Origin: Actinobacteria bacterium OV450 | Lineage (GTDB): Bacteria; Actinomycetota; Actinomycetes; Streptomycetales; Streptomycetaceae | Direction: 5' to 3' | Assembly: GCA_001298555.1 (NCBI GenBank) | Contig: LJCW01000358.1 | Coordinates: 1-33,249 of the forward strand | Length of the DNA stretch: 33,249 nt | In this document: positions 16,165-23,258 of the stretch, piece by piece | How the letters are laid out: each line of letters starts with the position of its first letter | Numbering within the stretch: the first letter of the stretch is position 1 | The notes under the pieces: generated by a model | What the model was told of the DNA's origin: nothing | Seen by the model: only the letters and a program-made list of their open reading frames with translations | Databases searched by the model: none | Made by a program: the position numbers and the translations under genes

Positions 16165-16195
16165 GAGCACGCCCTCCGTTCCAGCGTGCTCCGGG

Positions 16196-17458
16196 TCATT
16201 CCGCGGGGTCGGCGGCAGGTGTGATCCTGGCCGTCGCCTCGGTGGTGACACGGTGGAGGAGCTGCTCCAGCCCCTCGCGGGTGGCGTGGCGGGCGATGAC
16301 CGCGATCACCCGCTGCTGGCCGAAGTTCTGCGGTGGCAGGGCCACTTCGGTGCCGACGGGGACCTCGGTGAAGAAGTGGTCGTAGCCCGCTTCCTCGCCG
16401 AGGGGCGTCAGGCCGTCGGCGCCCTCGAACCGGCCCGCCCGCTCGGCGAGGACGAAGCGCAGGCCGGCGTTGAGCTGCCGGTCGTGCTCCAGCCGCAGCG
16501 GCTCGCCGGTGGCGACGCGGATCACGTTCTCGAAGTAGTCGACGCCGGTGGCCAGCGGTACGAGGTGGGATCCGATGTAGTCGCCGGCGGGGCGGCCGGC
16601 GATCTCGATGAACCGCAGGCCCCGCTCGCCCCACTTGGCCTCCAGGTGGAAGGAGCAGTTGTCGAACTCCAGGGCCCCGACGATGTCCTTGGTGGTGGCG
16701 CTGATCTCGGCCCAGGCGTCCGCGGGCAGGGCGCTGGGCACCTTGTGCTCCAGTTCCAGGTGGAACGGGACGCTGGTGATCTTGTCGGTGACGGTCACGA
16801 TGTGGACCTCGCCCCCGGAGACGAAGCCCTCGACGCTCAGTTCGTCGCCTTCGAGGAACTCCTCGACGATGAACTCGGCGCCGAACTGCTTGAACACCGG
16901 GTCGAAGTCGGGCCGGGCGATGTCGGCGAGGCGCTCCATCGCCGCGTCGAGGTCCTCCGGCCGGCGCAGTTCGAAGATGCCCTTCGAGCCGGAGGCGCCG
17001 GTGGGCTTGACCACGGCCGGGAGCCCGACTTCGTCGACGGCGGCCTGCAGGCCGGCCAGGTCGGTGACCTTGGCGAAGCGCGGGAGGACCCCGTCCAGGT
17101 GCCGCAGTGCGTCCTTCATGACGTACTTGTTGCGGGCCCGCAGGGCGGCGGTCTCGGACATGCCGGGAAGTCCGAGATCGGAGGCGATGGCCGATACCAG
17201 CTGGACGTCGACTTCGGTGAAGTTGGCGACGCCGGCGAATTCGTAGGTGGCGTGGAGTTCGCGGGCCGCTGCGATGGAAGCGGCGCGGTCGTACGTGTCG
17301 ACCTGCCGGAATTCATGGACGAGCGGCTTTGCGAATTCAGGAATGGACCGGCCGAGGAGAACCACTCGGTATCCGAGGCGCCGGGCGGCGAGCAGGGACT
17401 CGAGCCCTTCCCTCTGGATGCGCCGGAGATTGACAAGGAGAAGATGACGTTCCGTCAT
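16196..17458 (-). CDS. ATP-grasp carboxylate-amine ligase
   Basis: 420 residues with an ATP-grasp core: VVKPTGASGSKGIF (near 145-160, the lysine and glycine loop), EEFLEGDELSVEGF with nucleotide and metal ligands, and FHLEAKW...RFIEIAGRPAGDY with the metal-binding Glu residues and Arg. Relatives ligate an amine to an acyl phosphate (carbamoyl-phosphate-synthase L chain, PurK, BacD/L-amino acid ligase groups). ATG 17458 has GGGGG seven bases upstream. It is the first gene of the precursor operon, behind a good vegetative-type promoter. Candidate roles are lactam or amide activation of the glutarate-derived intermediate, or carrier/peptide protection of lysine. The sequence does not decide between them. 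Confidence 0.88.
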   Translation of the reverse strand: MTERHLLLVNLRRIQREGLESLLAARRLGYRVVLLGRSIPEFAKPLVHEFRQVDTYDRAASIAAARELHATYEFAGVANFTEVDVQLVSAIASDLGLPGMSETAALRARNKYVMKDALRHLDGVLPRFAKVTDLAGLQAAVDEVGLPAVVKPTGASGSKGIFELRRPEDLDAAMERLADIARPDFDPVFKQFGAEFIVEEFLEGDELSVEGFVSGGEVHIVTVTDKITSVPFHLELEHKVPSALPADAWAEISATTKDIVGALEFDNCSFHLEAKWGERGLRFIEIAGRPAGDYIGSHLVPLATGVDYFENVIRVATGEPLRLEHDRQLNAGLRFVLAERAGRFEGADGLTPLGEEAGYDHFFTEVPVGTEVALPPQNFGQQRVIAVIARHATREGLEQLLHRVTTEATARITPAADPAE

Positions 17459-17493
17459 GAAACAGCCCCCGCTGCATCGGGCGTACATATGGA

Positions 17494-17522
17494 ATCTCAA
17501 GCACCAATCGAGTGTCAGTCAA
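17494..17522 (-). promoter_or_regulatory. Vegetative-type promoter of the precursor operon
   Basis: Read on the minus strand: TTGACT (17522-17517), 17 bases, then TGAGAT (17499-17494). The expected start point is near 17487, giving a leader of about 29 bases before the ATP-grasp ATG with its GGGGG site. The -35 fits the HrdB consensus well and the -10 moderately. It has no ECF41 signature, so this operon should be under different control from the Rieske and purC operons. Confidence 0.55.
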
Positions 17523-17584
17523 GCACAGCACCCGAGGGTTGTGAAGGGGATCTTGGGTGGATCCTCGCCAATTCAGTTAAGACC

Positions 17585-17630
17585 TGGCCGAAACCCTTCA
17601 CCCTCTCTACGAAAGCCATGGTTTCGGCCA
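17585..17630. promoter_or_regulatory. Perfect 11-bp inverted repeat in the 388-base intergenic region
   Basis: TGGCCGAAACC (17585-17595) and GGTTTCGGCCA (17620-17630) are perfect inverted repeats separated by 24 bases. They are 60-110 bases upstream of the proposed promoter of the ATP-grasp operon, in an AT-richer intergenic stretch (17459-17846). They could be an operator bound by a dimer or a looped activator site. Apart from this, the promoter and a possible terminator, I see no gene or RNA in the interval. Confidence 0.4.
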
Positions 17631-17771
17631 TGAAGCGATAACTCTGAGGCATCCGGACGGCGACTGCGATGACTTACCGGGCGCTTAACTTAATTGATTG
17701 CTTCCTCGCGCCCGCAGCCCGGCCGATCACCCTTACACTGCCTCTGACATGCGGAAACGCCGCCCGGCCGA

Positions 17772-17796
17772 CCGGTCCCGGGGTTATCCGGGCCGG
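17772..17796 (-). terminator. Possible terminator after the FMN reductase gene
   Basis: CCGG-T-CCCGG pairs with CCGGG-CCGG across a short loop, with one bulged T, about 50-75 bases past the FMN reductase stop. It is a GC-rich hairpin without a U tract and would separate the Rieske-FMN reductase pair from the precursor operon. Confidence 0.4.
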
Positions 17797-17846
17797 CCGG
17801 TGCGGACGGCGTCGTGAGAACTGTGTAAAGGTGTCGCGGGAATGCG

Positions 17847-18404
17847 TTAAAGAACCGCGCCGACCGGCGCCCGGCGATCGCAGAGCGCTGCGGAGAATTG
17901 CTCGGTGACGCGTTCCAGACCCACCGCTGATTCCGCGGCGACGCTCACCTCGCCGGCCTCCCCCAGGGTGATGTGCCGGTCGAGGGTGAACCAGCCCGGC
18001 GCGATGTACGCGGAGCCCATGGAGGCCAGCACCGGTCGCAGCGCGTAGTCGATGGCCAGGACGTGGGCGGTGCTCCCGCCGGTGGCCAGCGGCAGCACCG
18101 CCTTGCCCGCGAAGGCGTACTGCGGCAGCAGGTCGAGCAGCGACTTCAGCAGTCCGGAGTAGGCGGCCTTGTAGATCGGCGTGCCGATGACGATGCCGTC
18201 CGCACGCTCGAAGAGTGCGGCCGCCGCCACGATCGCGGGATGCCGCACCTCGGCCCTGAGCAGGGGTTCGGCCGGCAGGGAACGGACGTCGAGGTGCGTC
18301 ACCTCGTGCCCCTGGGCGCGGAGTCGGGCATCCAGGTGACGCAGCAGCCCGGTGGTCCGGGAGGTCGCCGAGGGGCTCCCCGAGACGGACAGGACGGTGG
18401 CCAT
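17847..18404 (-). CDS. NADPH-dependent FMN reductase (SsuE-like)
   Basis: 185 residues with the flavodoxin-like fold of SsuE and related reductases: SVSGSPSATSRT (FMN phosphate loop, about residues 5-16), ADGIVIGTPIYKAAYSGLLK in the middle (GTPIYKAAYSG is typical) and LPLATGG near 105. It reduces FMN with NAD(P)H and delivers FMNH2 to two-component monooxygenases. The plus-strand operon holds two luciferase-like monooxygenases that need such a partner. Here it is co-transcribed with a Rieske oxygenase (41-base gap, AAAGGGA ribosome site). It might therefore also feed electrons to that enzyme, for which no ferredoxin or ferredoxin reductase is nearby. Confidence 0.9.
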   Translation of the reverse strand: MATVLSVSGSPSATSRTTGLLRHLDARLRAQGHEVTHLDVRSLPAEPLLRAEVRHPAIVAAAALFERADGIVIGTPIYKAAYSGLLKSLLDLLPQYAFAGKAVLPLATGGSTAHVLAIDYALRPVLASMGSAYIAPGWFTLDRHITLGEAGEVSVAAESAVGLERVTEQFSAALCDRRAPVGAVL

Positions 18405-18445
18405 GAGAGGTCCCTTTCACTGGGGTGGCCTGGGGCCGGAGCGGG

Positions 18446-19675
18446 CTACGAGGACGCGGAGCGCCAGTCCTCGCCCTCCGGTACGACGATCACGGCGGAG
18501 CGGACCGCGGAGTAGTCGGCGTCGGGGCCCAGACCCGCGGGGGTCCCGCCGGCGGCGTGCGCCTTGAGGGCGTCGAGCAGGAAGCGGCGGGTGCGGACGA
18601 TGCCGCGGTCGCTCTTGCCGGGGTTCTCGATGGTGCGGTCCACGATCGGGCCCATGCTCTCCTGCACGGCCACGTCCTGGAGGACCAGGCCGCGGATGCC
18701 GGAGAAGCTCTTGCCGTCGCGCATGGCCTGCCGGTCCTGGCCCCAGCCGTTCCCGGCGGTGTAGCCCTCCCGGATGTTGTCCGGGTTGAGCGTGTCCAGG
18801 TCCAGGCCGAACTGCTCGCTGAAATAGGACGGATCGACCGGCTGGTCGTCGTTCCACCACAGGTACCACATGATCGTCTGGTGGTCGTTGACCGGAACCC
18901 AGGCGTGCCAGAGCCGGTCCCCGTTGGGCAGTTCGGGCACCACCGTGTACCAGGGCATGGCGAAGGGCTTCACCCGGGCCAGGGTCTCTCCCGAGGAGAG
19001 GGTGCGCAGGGCCGCGAAGCGCAGTCCGTACGGCTGCGGGTCGATGTCGTCGCGCGGGGCGGTGTCGTCCAGCAGGTCCTTCAGCGGCCCGTTGCGGGCC
19101 TCGGTCTCGTGCAGCAGGGAGACGTGGGCGGAGTCGATGTCCGCCTCCAGGCCCTGCAGCCAGTTGCAGTCCACCAGGGCGATGGTGGCGAAGACGTTCT
19201 CCGCGGGGAGCTTGGTGAACGGGAACTCCGGGAAGGGTGCGGGCTCGCGGCCGGTGCCGCCGAGCCAGACCCAGACGACGCCGCCGGCCTCGACGACCGG
19301 GTGGTGCTGCAGCTTGACCCGCTCACCGAACCGGGGGCCGTCCTCCTCCGGCTCGGAGGGGGTCTCCAGCACCCTGCCCGACACGTCGAACTTCCAGCCG
19401 TGGTAGATGCACCGCAGCGCGCAGTCCTCGTTGCGGGCCAGGACCAGCGAGGCTCCGCGGTGCGGGCAGGCCTCGGCGAAGCAGCCGACGGTGCCGTCGT
19501 CCGCGCGGAAGAACACGTACTTCTCGCCGAGCAGTTCCACCGGGAGCGGGGCGCCGCCCCGTTCCGCGATCCGCTCCGACCGCATGACGGGCAGCCAGTA
19601 CTCGCGAAGCAACTGCCCCATGGGGGTGCCAGGACCCACCTGGGTCAGGGTCTCGTTCACCTTCTGAGTGGTCAC
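18446..19675 (-). CDS. Rieske non-heme iron oxygenase, large subunit
   Basis: 409 residues. The Rieske [2Fe-2S] ligands are Cys70 and His72 (CPH) with Cys89 and His92 (CIYH). The mononuclear iron site is in the DCNWLQGLEADIDSAH region, with His184 and His189 following the bridging acidic residues. It resembles single-component-type oxygenases such as phthalate and carbazole-like dioxygenases, with a hydrophobic C-terminal catalytic domain. GTG 19675 is preferred because GGAGG lies six bases upstream. It probably hydroxylates or oxidises a heterocyclic pathway intermediate. An ECF41 promoter match lies 68-95 bases upstream, so it should be under control of the cluster's own sigma factor. Confidence 0.92.
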   Translation of the reverse strand: MTTQKVNETLTQVGPGTPMGQLLREYWLPVMRSERIAERGGAPLPVELLGEKYVFFRADDGTVGCFAEACPHRGASLVLARNEDCALRCIYHGWKFDVSGRVLETPSEPEEDGPRFGERVKLQHHPVVEAGGVVWVWLGGTGREPAPFPEFPFTKLPAENVFATIALVDCNWLQGLEADIDSAHVSLLHETEARNGPLKDLLDDTAPRDDIDPQPYGLRFAALRTLSSGETLARVKPFAMPWYTVVPELPNGDRLWHAWVPVNDHQTIMWYLWWNDDQPVDPSYFSEQFGLDLDTLNPDNIREGYTAGNGWGQDRQAMRDGKSFSGIRGLVLQDVAVQESMGPIVDRTIENPGKSDRGIVRTRRFLLDALKAHAAGGTPAGLGPDADYSAVRSAVIVVPEGEDWRSASS

Positions 19676-19742
19676 TTCCGGCCTCCGTGATGATCGATAT
19701 CCGGGATCGGCGCCGACTTCCCGGCCGCCGCCCACCCTTCAA

Positions 19743-19769
19743 GACGATCCAGGCCCGCCGGGTGTGACA
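19743..19769 (-). promoter_or_regulatory. ECF41-type promoter upstream of the Rieske oxygenase
   Basis: On the minus strand: TGTCACA (19769-19763), exactly 16 bases, CGTC (19746-19743). This equals the published ECF41 promoter TGTCACA-N16-CGTC. It lies between the kinase stop and the Rieske GTG, with an untranslated leader of roughly 60 bases. The same element, with similar spacer bases, precedes the purC-like gene. The -35 is in the loop of a 7-bp inverted repeat (19755-19761 with 19771-19777) that may also act as the kinase terminator. Confidence 0.82.
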
Positions 19770-19781
19770 GCCGGCGGCGGA

Positions 19782-20684
19782 TCAGGCCCTCGCCGGGTCC
19801 GCCAGGACCCCGTACGGGTGCGGAGCGTCCTCCGGCGCTCCGAGGAAACGGCTGGTCAAAACGGTGGCCTCGGCGAGTGCCGGAGCCCAGTCCAGGCCTG
19901 CCAGCCGGCCGGCCAGCAGACAGCCGAACAGCACGTCGCCGGCGCCGACCGTGATCACCTCGCCGGCCAGCGAGACCGCCGGCTGGTGGACCGGTTCGGA
20001 GCCGTCGGCGGGTATCAGCAGGGCTCCGTCCGCACCGAGGGTGACCAGGCAGCGCCCGCCGGGGGCAGGCAAGCGGCTTGCGGCGGCCACGAGTTCGGCC
20101 CGCCCCGACAGCGGCCGCCCGGCCCACAGCGAGAGTTCGCGCAGGTTCAGGGCGACGAGATCGGCCCCGCGGCCCTGCGGACGCAGTTTGGCCACCTCGT
20201 TGGGGTCTGCGGACAGCAGCCAGAACGGCACGCCCCGGGCCCGGGCGGTGTCGGCCAGCCAGGCCAGCCCCGGCTCCTCGGCGTCCGTGCCGGCGGCCAG
20301 CACGCCCGCGTCCTCGAACAGGTCCCGGGACCGGTCGAGGAGTGCGGGCGTGATCAGGCCGAGGGCCCGCTCTCCGAGGAACCTCTTGTCGGCCACGGAC
20401 CCCTCGACCAGTTCGGCGTGGAACACTGGCAGCGGCGCCCGTTCGGGCAGCCGCAGCCACTCCACGCCGTTTCCGGCCAGATGTCCGCCGACCGCCGGAC
20501 CCAGCTCCCCCGTGTACGCCACGGTCGCCAGGGCCGGCCGGGCGCCGCGCGCGGCGAGCGCGCAGGCGGCGTTGTTGGCCACCCCGCCCCACCGCACGGT
20601 GGCCGGGTCCTGGCCGCGGCCCAGCGGGCCTTCGTGCAGGAAATCCAGGGTGACGGTGCCGACCAGCACCGGCCGTCCGGTCAT
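19782..20684 (-). CDS. PfkB/ribokinase-family sugar or nucleoside kinase
   Basis: 300 residues. The N-terminal PfkB signature is GGVANNAACALAARG (about 35-49) and the C-terminal one VGAGDVLFGCLLAGR near 255, with the GAGD anion hole and catalytic Asp. Family members phosphorylate ribose, adenosine, fructose 6-phosphate and similar sugars at an alcohol with ATP. In this setting it may phosphorylate ribose toward PRPP, or phosphorylate a C-nucleoside or its precursor; neither can be chosen from sequence. ATG 20684 is the best start but has only a weak AAGAG ribosome site. It is divergent from the transposase-derived gene and shares a 150-base intergenic region with it. Confidence 0.87.
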   Translation of the reverse strand: MTGRPVLVGTVTLDFLHEGPLGRGQDPATVRWGGVANNAACALAARGARPALATVAYTGELGPAVGGHLAGNGVEWLRLPERAPLPVFHAELVEGSVADKRFLGERALGLITPALLDRSRDLFEDAGVLAAGTDAEEPGLAWLADTARARGVPFWLLSADPNEVAKLRPQGRGADLVALNLRELSLWAGRPLSGRAELVAAASRLPAPGGRCLVTLGADGALLIPADGSEPVHQPAVSLAGEVITVGAGDVLFGCLLAGRLAGLDWAPALAEATVLTSRFLGAPEDAPHPYGVLADPARA

Positions 20685-20834
20685 GGAATTGCTCTTGATG
20701 GAACTCACCCTTCTTTTTTGAATTTCTTTGCCGGGGCGGAAGGAAATCGCATAACGCGCACGGGGCATGGCGGAGCGTGAGAATATGCACCCTCTCCACC
20801 CCACCCAACCCGATCGGCAAAAGGAGGACCCTAA
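20685..20834. promoter_or_regulatory. Divergent promoter region between kinase and transposase-derived gene
   Basis: A 150-base region, less GC-rich than its surroundings, must hold the promoters of both divergent genes. It contains an imperfect inverted repeat, ATTTCTT (20722-20728) with AGGAAAT (20741-20747), one mismatch. There is also a strong AAAAGGAGG ribosome site just before the plus-strand ATG. I see no ECF41 promoter in it and no clear transposon end. Confidence 0.45.
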
Positions 20835-21989
20835 ATGGTGCGCGCCGGCGAAGTGGCTTCGGCGGATTACGCCCGCCAGGCGGACGGAATTACCGCCGGC
20901 ATTCTGACCTGGGCCTTTCCGCCGGCCCTCGTGGACGAGGCCGTCGCGGCCGCCAGCCGCACCGAGCAGCGCTCGCGGACGCTGTCCGCCCGGACCATGG
21001 TCTATCACGCCCTGGCCATGTGGCTGTACCCCTCCGCAGGCCACGAGGAGGTGATGCGCAGGCTCATGCGGGGGCTGGCCCGCAAGCACGGCTGGGCCCG
21101 CGGCTGGCGCATGCCCACGCCGTCGGCGCTCGCCCAGGCCCGGCAGCGGCTGGGACCCGCCCCGCTGCGGCTGTTGTTCCGTACGGTCGCCCCGCGTGCC
21201 GTTCCGCAGGTGCCGCCCGGGATGCGGCGGCCGGTCACGCTCGACGCGCTCACGCTGTGCGTGCCCGACACCCACGCCAACCGGGACCGGTTCGGCACGG
21301 CGGTGACCGCGGACCGGGGCACCGTGCCGCAGGTGCGGCTGGTCGCACTCGGGCACTGCGGTGCACACGCGGTGCTCGACGCGGCCGTGGGTCCGCCGGC
21401 CCTGGGTTCCGCCTGCCTCGCGCTGGAGCTGCTGCCCTCGCTCGGCGAGGGGACGCTGCTGCTCGCCGAACTCGACGCACTGTCCGTGGGCTTGTGGCGG
21501 CAGGCCGCCGGCACCCGGGCCGACCTGCTCTGGCGGGCCGGGCCGGACTGGCCGCTGCCGGTGGACGAGGTCCTGGCCGACGGGAGCTACCTCTCGCGGC
21601 TGGCGGAGCCCGAGGCTCCGGCCGCCGCCCCGGTGCCGGTGCGGGTGATCCCGTACGACCATGACGACTGGTCGGGTCCCGCGGAGCGGCTGATCACCAC
21701 GCTGCTCGCGCCCGAGGAGGCGGCCGCGGCCCAGCTGATCGAGGCGCACCGCAGCCGCTGGGGGCTGGCCGACATGGTGGAGGACATCCTCGCCGGCGGC
21801 CTGTCCGGGATCGAGCTGCTGCGCTCGCGCGGGCCCGACCTGGTCGAACAGGAGATCTGGGCCATGCTGTTGGTCCACCACGCCGTGCACGGACTGATCG
21901 TGGACGCCCAGGACTTCGGGCCGGCGGCCGCGGAGGGGCTGGGCGCCTTGGCCGGAACCGTACGCATGGGACCACCGGACCGCTTGTAG
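20835..21989 (+). CDS. Domesticated IS4-family transposase-like protein with a lost DDE triad
   Basis: 384 residues, full length, uninterrupted, with a near-ideal AAAAGGAGG ribosome site. The N-terminal part (FPPALVDE, RTEQR, LSARTMVYHALAMWLY) and C-terminal part (LLRSRGPDLVEQEIWAMLL) clearly match Streptomyces IS4-family transposases. Compared by eye with those, the first catalytic Asp is kept (Asp137 in VTLDAL). The second, in the motif LLADRGFY, is replaced in LLAELDAL (Glu212). The third, Glu of RWEIE, becomes Ala312 in RWGLAD. No terminal inverted repeats or target duplications are visible. It is probably unable to transpose but may still bind DNA, perhaps as a regulator of the divergent promoters. 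A passive relic with a preserved frame is the alternative. Confidence 0.82.
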   Translation: MVRAGEVASADYARQADGITAGILTWAFPPALVDEAVAAASRTEQRSRTLSARTMVYHALAMWLYPSAGHEEVMRRLMRGLARKHGWARGWRMPTPSALAQARQRLGPAPLRLLFRTVAPRAVPQVPPGMRRPVTLDALTLCVPDTHANRDRFGTAVTADRGTVPQVRLVALGHCGAHAVLDAAVGPPALGSACLALELLPSLGEGTLLLAELDALSVGLWRQAAGTRADLLWRAGPDWPLPVDEVLADGSYLSRLAEPEAPAAAPVPVRVIPYDHDDWSGPAERLITTLLAPEEAAAAQLIEAHRSRWGLADMVEDILAGGLSGIELLRSRGPDLVEQEIWAMLLVHHAVHGLIVDAQDFGPAAAEGLGALAGTVRMGPPDRL

Positions 21990-22013
21990 GCCCCTCCAAG
22001 ATCGTGTTAGCTT
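21984..22013 (+). promoter_or_regulatory. Candidate promoter of the monooxygenase-amidohydrolase operon
   Basis: TTGTAG (21984-21989), 18 bases, TAGCTT (22008-22013) resembles a Streptomyces HrdB-type promoter; the -35 overlaps the stop of the preceding gene. The leader to the GTG at 22190 would be about 170 bases, with a long pyrimidine-rich stretch before GGAGG. No ECF41 signature is present in this interval. Confidence 0.4.
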
Positions 22014-22189
22014 CCGGCGAGTCTGCCCGGTTCTGCCGACGCGACGGAGCACCTGTCTCCGGCCGGCATCGAACCGTCACGCGTTCCCGCCGCCGCCCCC
22101 TGTGCGGTTGTCCGTTGCGGCCGCGTCTCCTCTTCCCCCTCTCCACGATGCTCTGCCCGTCTGTTCTCCCCTGTCATTGGAGGCACCAC

Positions 22190-23254
22190 GTGAGCACGGG
22201 AATGCTCCTGGGTTACGAACTGCCCGAGGCGGGTCTTCCGGACCCCACCGCCTTCCTGCTGGCCGTCGCCCGCAAGGCCGAGGCCGCCGGGGTCCACCAC
22301 CTCGTCCTCGGGGACCGGCCGGCCGCCCGGCCCGGCGGGCCCGGGACGCCGGCATCGCTCGTCGCCGCGTCCCTGCTGGCCGTCAGCACCAGCCGGATCG
22401 GCCTCGTCATGACCGCCGCGCCCGCCTACAACGAGGCGTACAACCTGGCCCGCATGGTGGCCTCGGTGGACCACATCAGCCATGGCCGGGCGGGCTGGCG
22501 GGTGGTCACCGGGCCCGACGCGGCCGCCGACGCCAACCACCGTCGCGAGGGGGTGGATCCGCTCACCGACCGGGAGGCCCGGGCCCGCGAGTTCGTCCCC
22601 GTCGTCCAGAACCTGTGGGACACCTGGGAGGACGGTGCCTTCGTCCACGAGAAGGGCACCGGCCGGTTCATCGACAGCGGCCGCGTCCACGTCCTGGACC
22701 ACCGCGGCACCCTGCGGGTCCGCGGGCCGCTGAACGTGGTCCGCCCGCCCCAGGGTCACCCGGTGGTCCTCGCCGACGCCGCCGACCCGCTGGTCTCCGC
22801 CCACGCCGACGTGCTGGCCGTGGGCGACCCCGACTCCGCGCCCACCGCGGCGCAGGCCGGCGGCCGGCCCAGGCTCGGGGTGGTCACCCCGTTCGTCGCC
22901 GCCACCGAGGAGCGGGCCCGCGAGCTGCACGAGCTGGCCGGCGCCCCGGCGTCCGACCGCGGCCGTGCGGTGCTGACCGGCACGCCCCGGCAGGTCGCCG
23001 AGCGGCTGGGCGCCTGGTTCGACCGGGGTGCGGTCGAGGGATTCACCGTGCGCTTCCCGGCCCCCGCCCCCGAGGGCGGCGCCGCGAGCACCGACGGCGT
23101 CGCGGAGTTCACCGACACCGTGCTGCCCCTGCTGACCGCCGCCGGACGGTTTCCGGCCACGTACACATCCGACACGCTGCGCGGTCACTTCGGGCTGACC
23201 CGGCCCGCCAACCGCTTCGCCGAGCGGATCGCCGCCGGCCCGGAAAGGAATTGA
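22190..23254 (+). CDS. Luciferase-like FMN-dependent monooxygenase (short NtaA/SnaA type)
   Basis: 354 residues. It shares with the NtaA/SnaA/DszA group STSRIGLVMTAAPAYNEAYNLARM (here split by position about 65-90), the LDHISHGRAGWRVVTG segment and the C-terminal TYTSDTLRGHFGL. It is about 100 residues shorter than the family norm and than its neighbour, mainly in the middle region. These enzymes use FMNH2 and O2 to hydroxylate or cleave C-N, C-S or C-H bonds. GTG 22190 has GGAGG seven bases upstream. The stop is four bases from the next gene, so the pair may form a heteromer, with the short protein as a partner or a specialised paralogue. Confidence 0.87.
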   Translation: MSTGMLLGYELPEAGLPDPTAFLLAVARKAEAAGVHHLVLGDRPAARPGGPGTPASLVAASLLAVSTSRIGLVMTAAPAYNEAYNLARMVASVDHISHGRAGWRVVTGPDAAADANHRREGVDPLTDREARAREFVPVVQNLWDTWEDGAFVHEKGTGRFIDSGRVHVLDHRGTLRVRGPLNVVRPPQGHPVVLADAADPLVSAHADVLAVGDPDSAPTAAQAGGRPRLGVVTPFVAATEERARELHELAGAPASDRGRAVLTGTPRQVAERLGAWFDRGAVEGFTVRFPAPAPEGGAASTDGVAEFTDTVLPLLTAAGRFPATYTSDTLRGHFGLTRPANRFAERIAAGPERN

Positions 23255-23258
23255 GGGC

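Noticed and set aside
16234..16260. TGTCACC-like sequence on the minus strand inside the ATP-grasp gene as a third ECF41 promoter
   Set aside because: It departs from TGTCACA, no CGTC lies 16 bases on, and it is inside a coding region.
20685..22189. Intact insertion sequence
   Set aside because: The coding sequence is transposase-derived, but I see no terminal inverted repeats or target-site duplication and two catalytic residues are lost.
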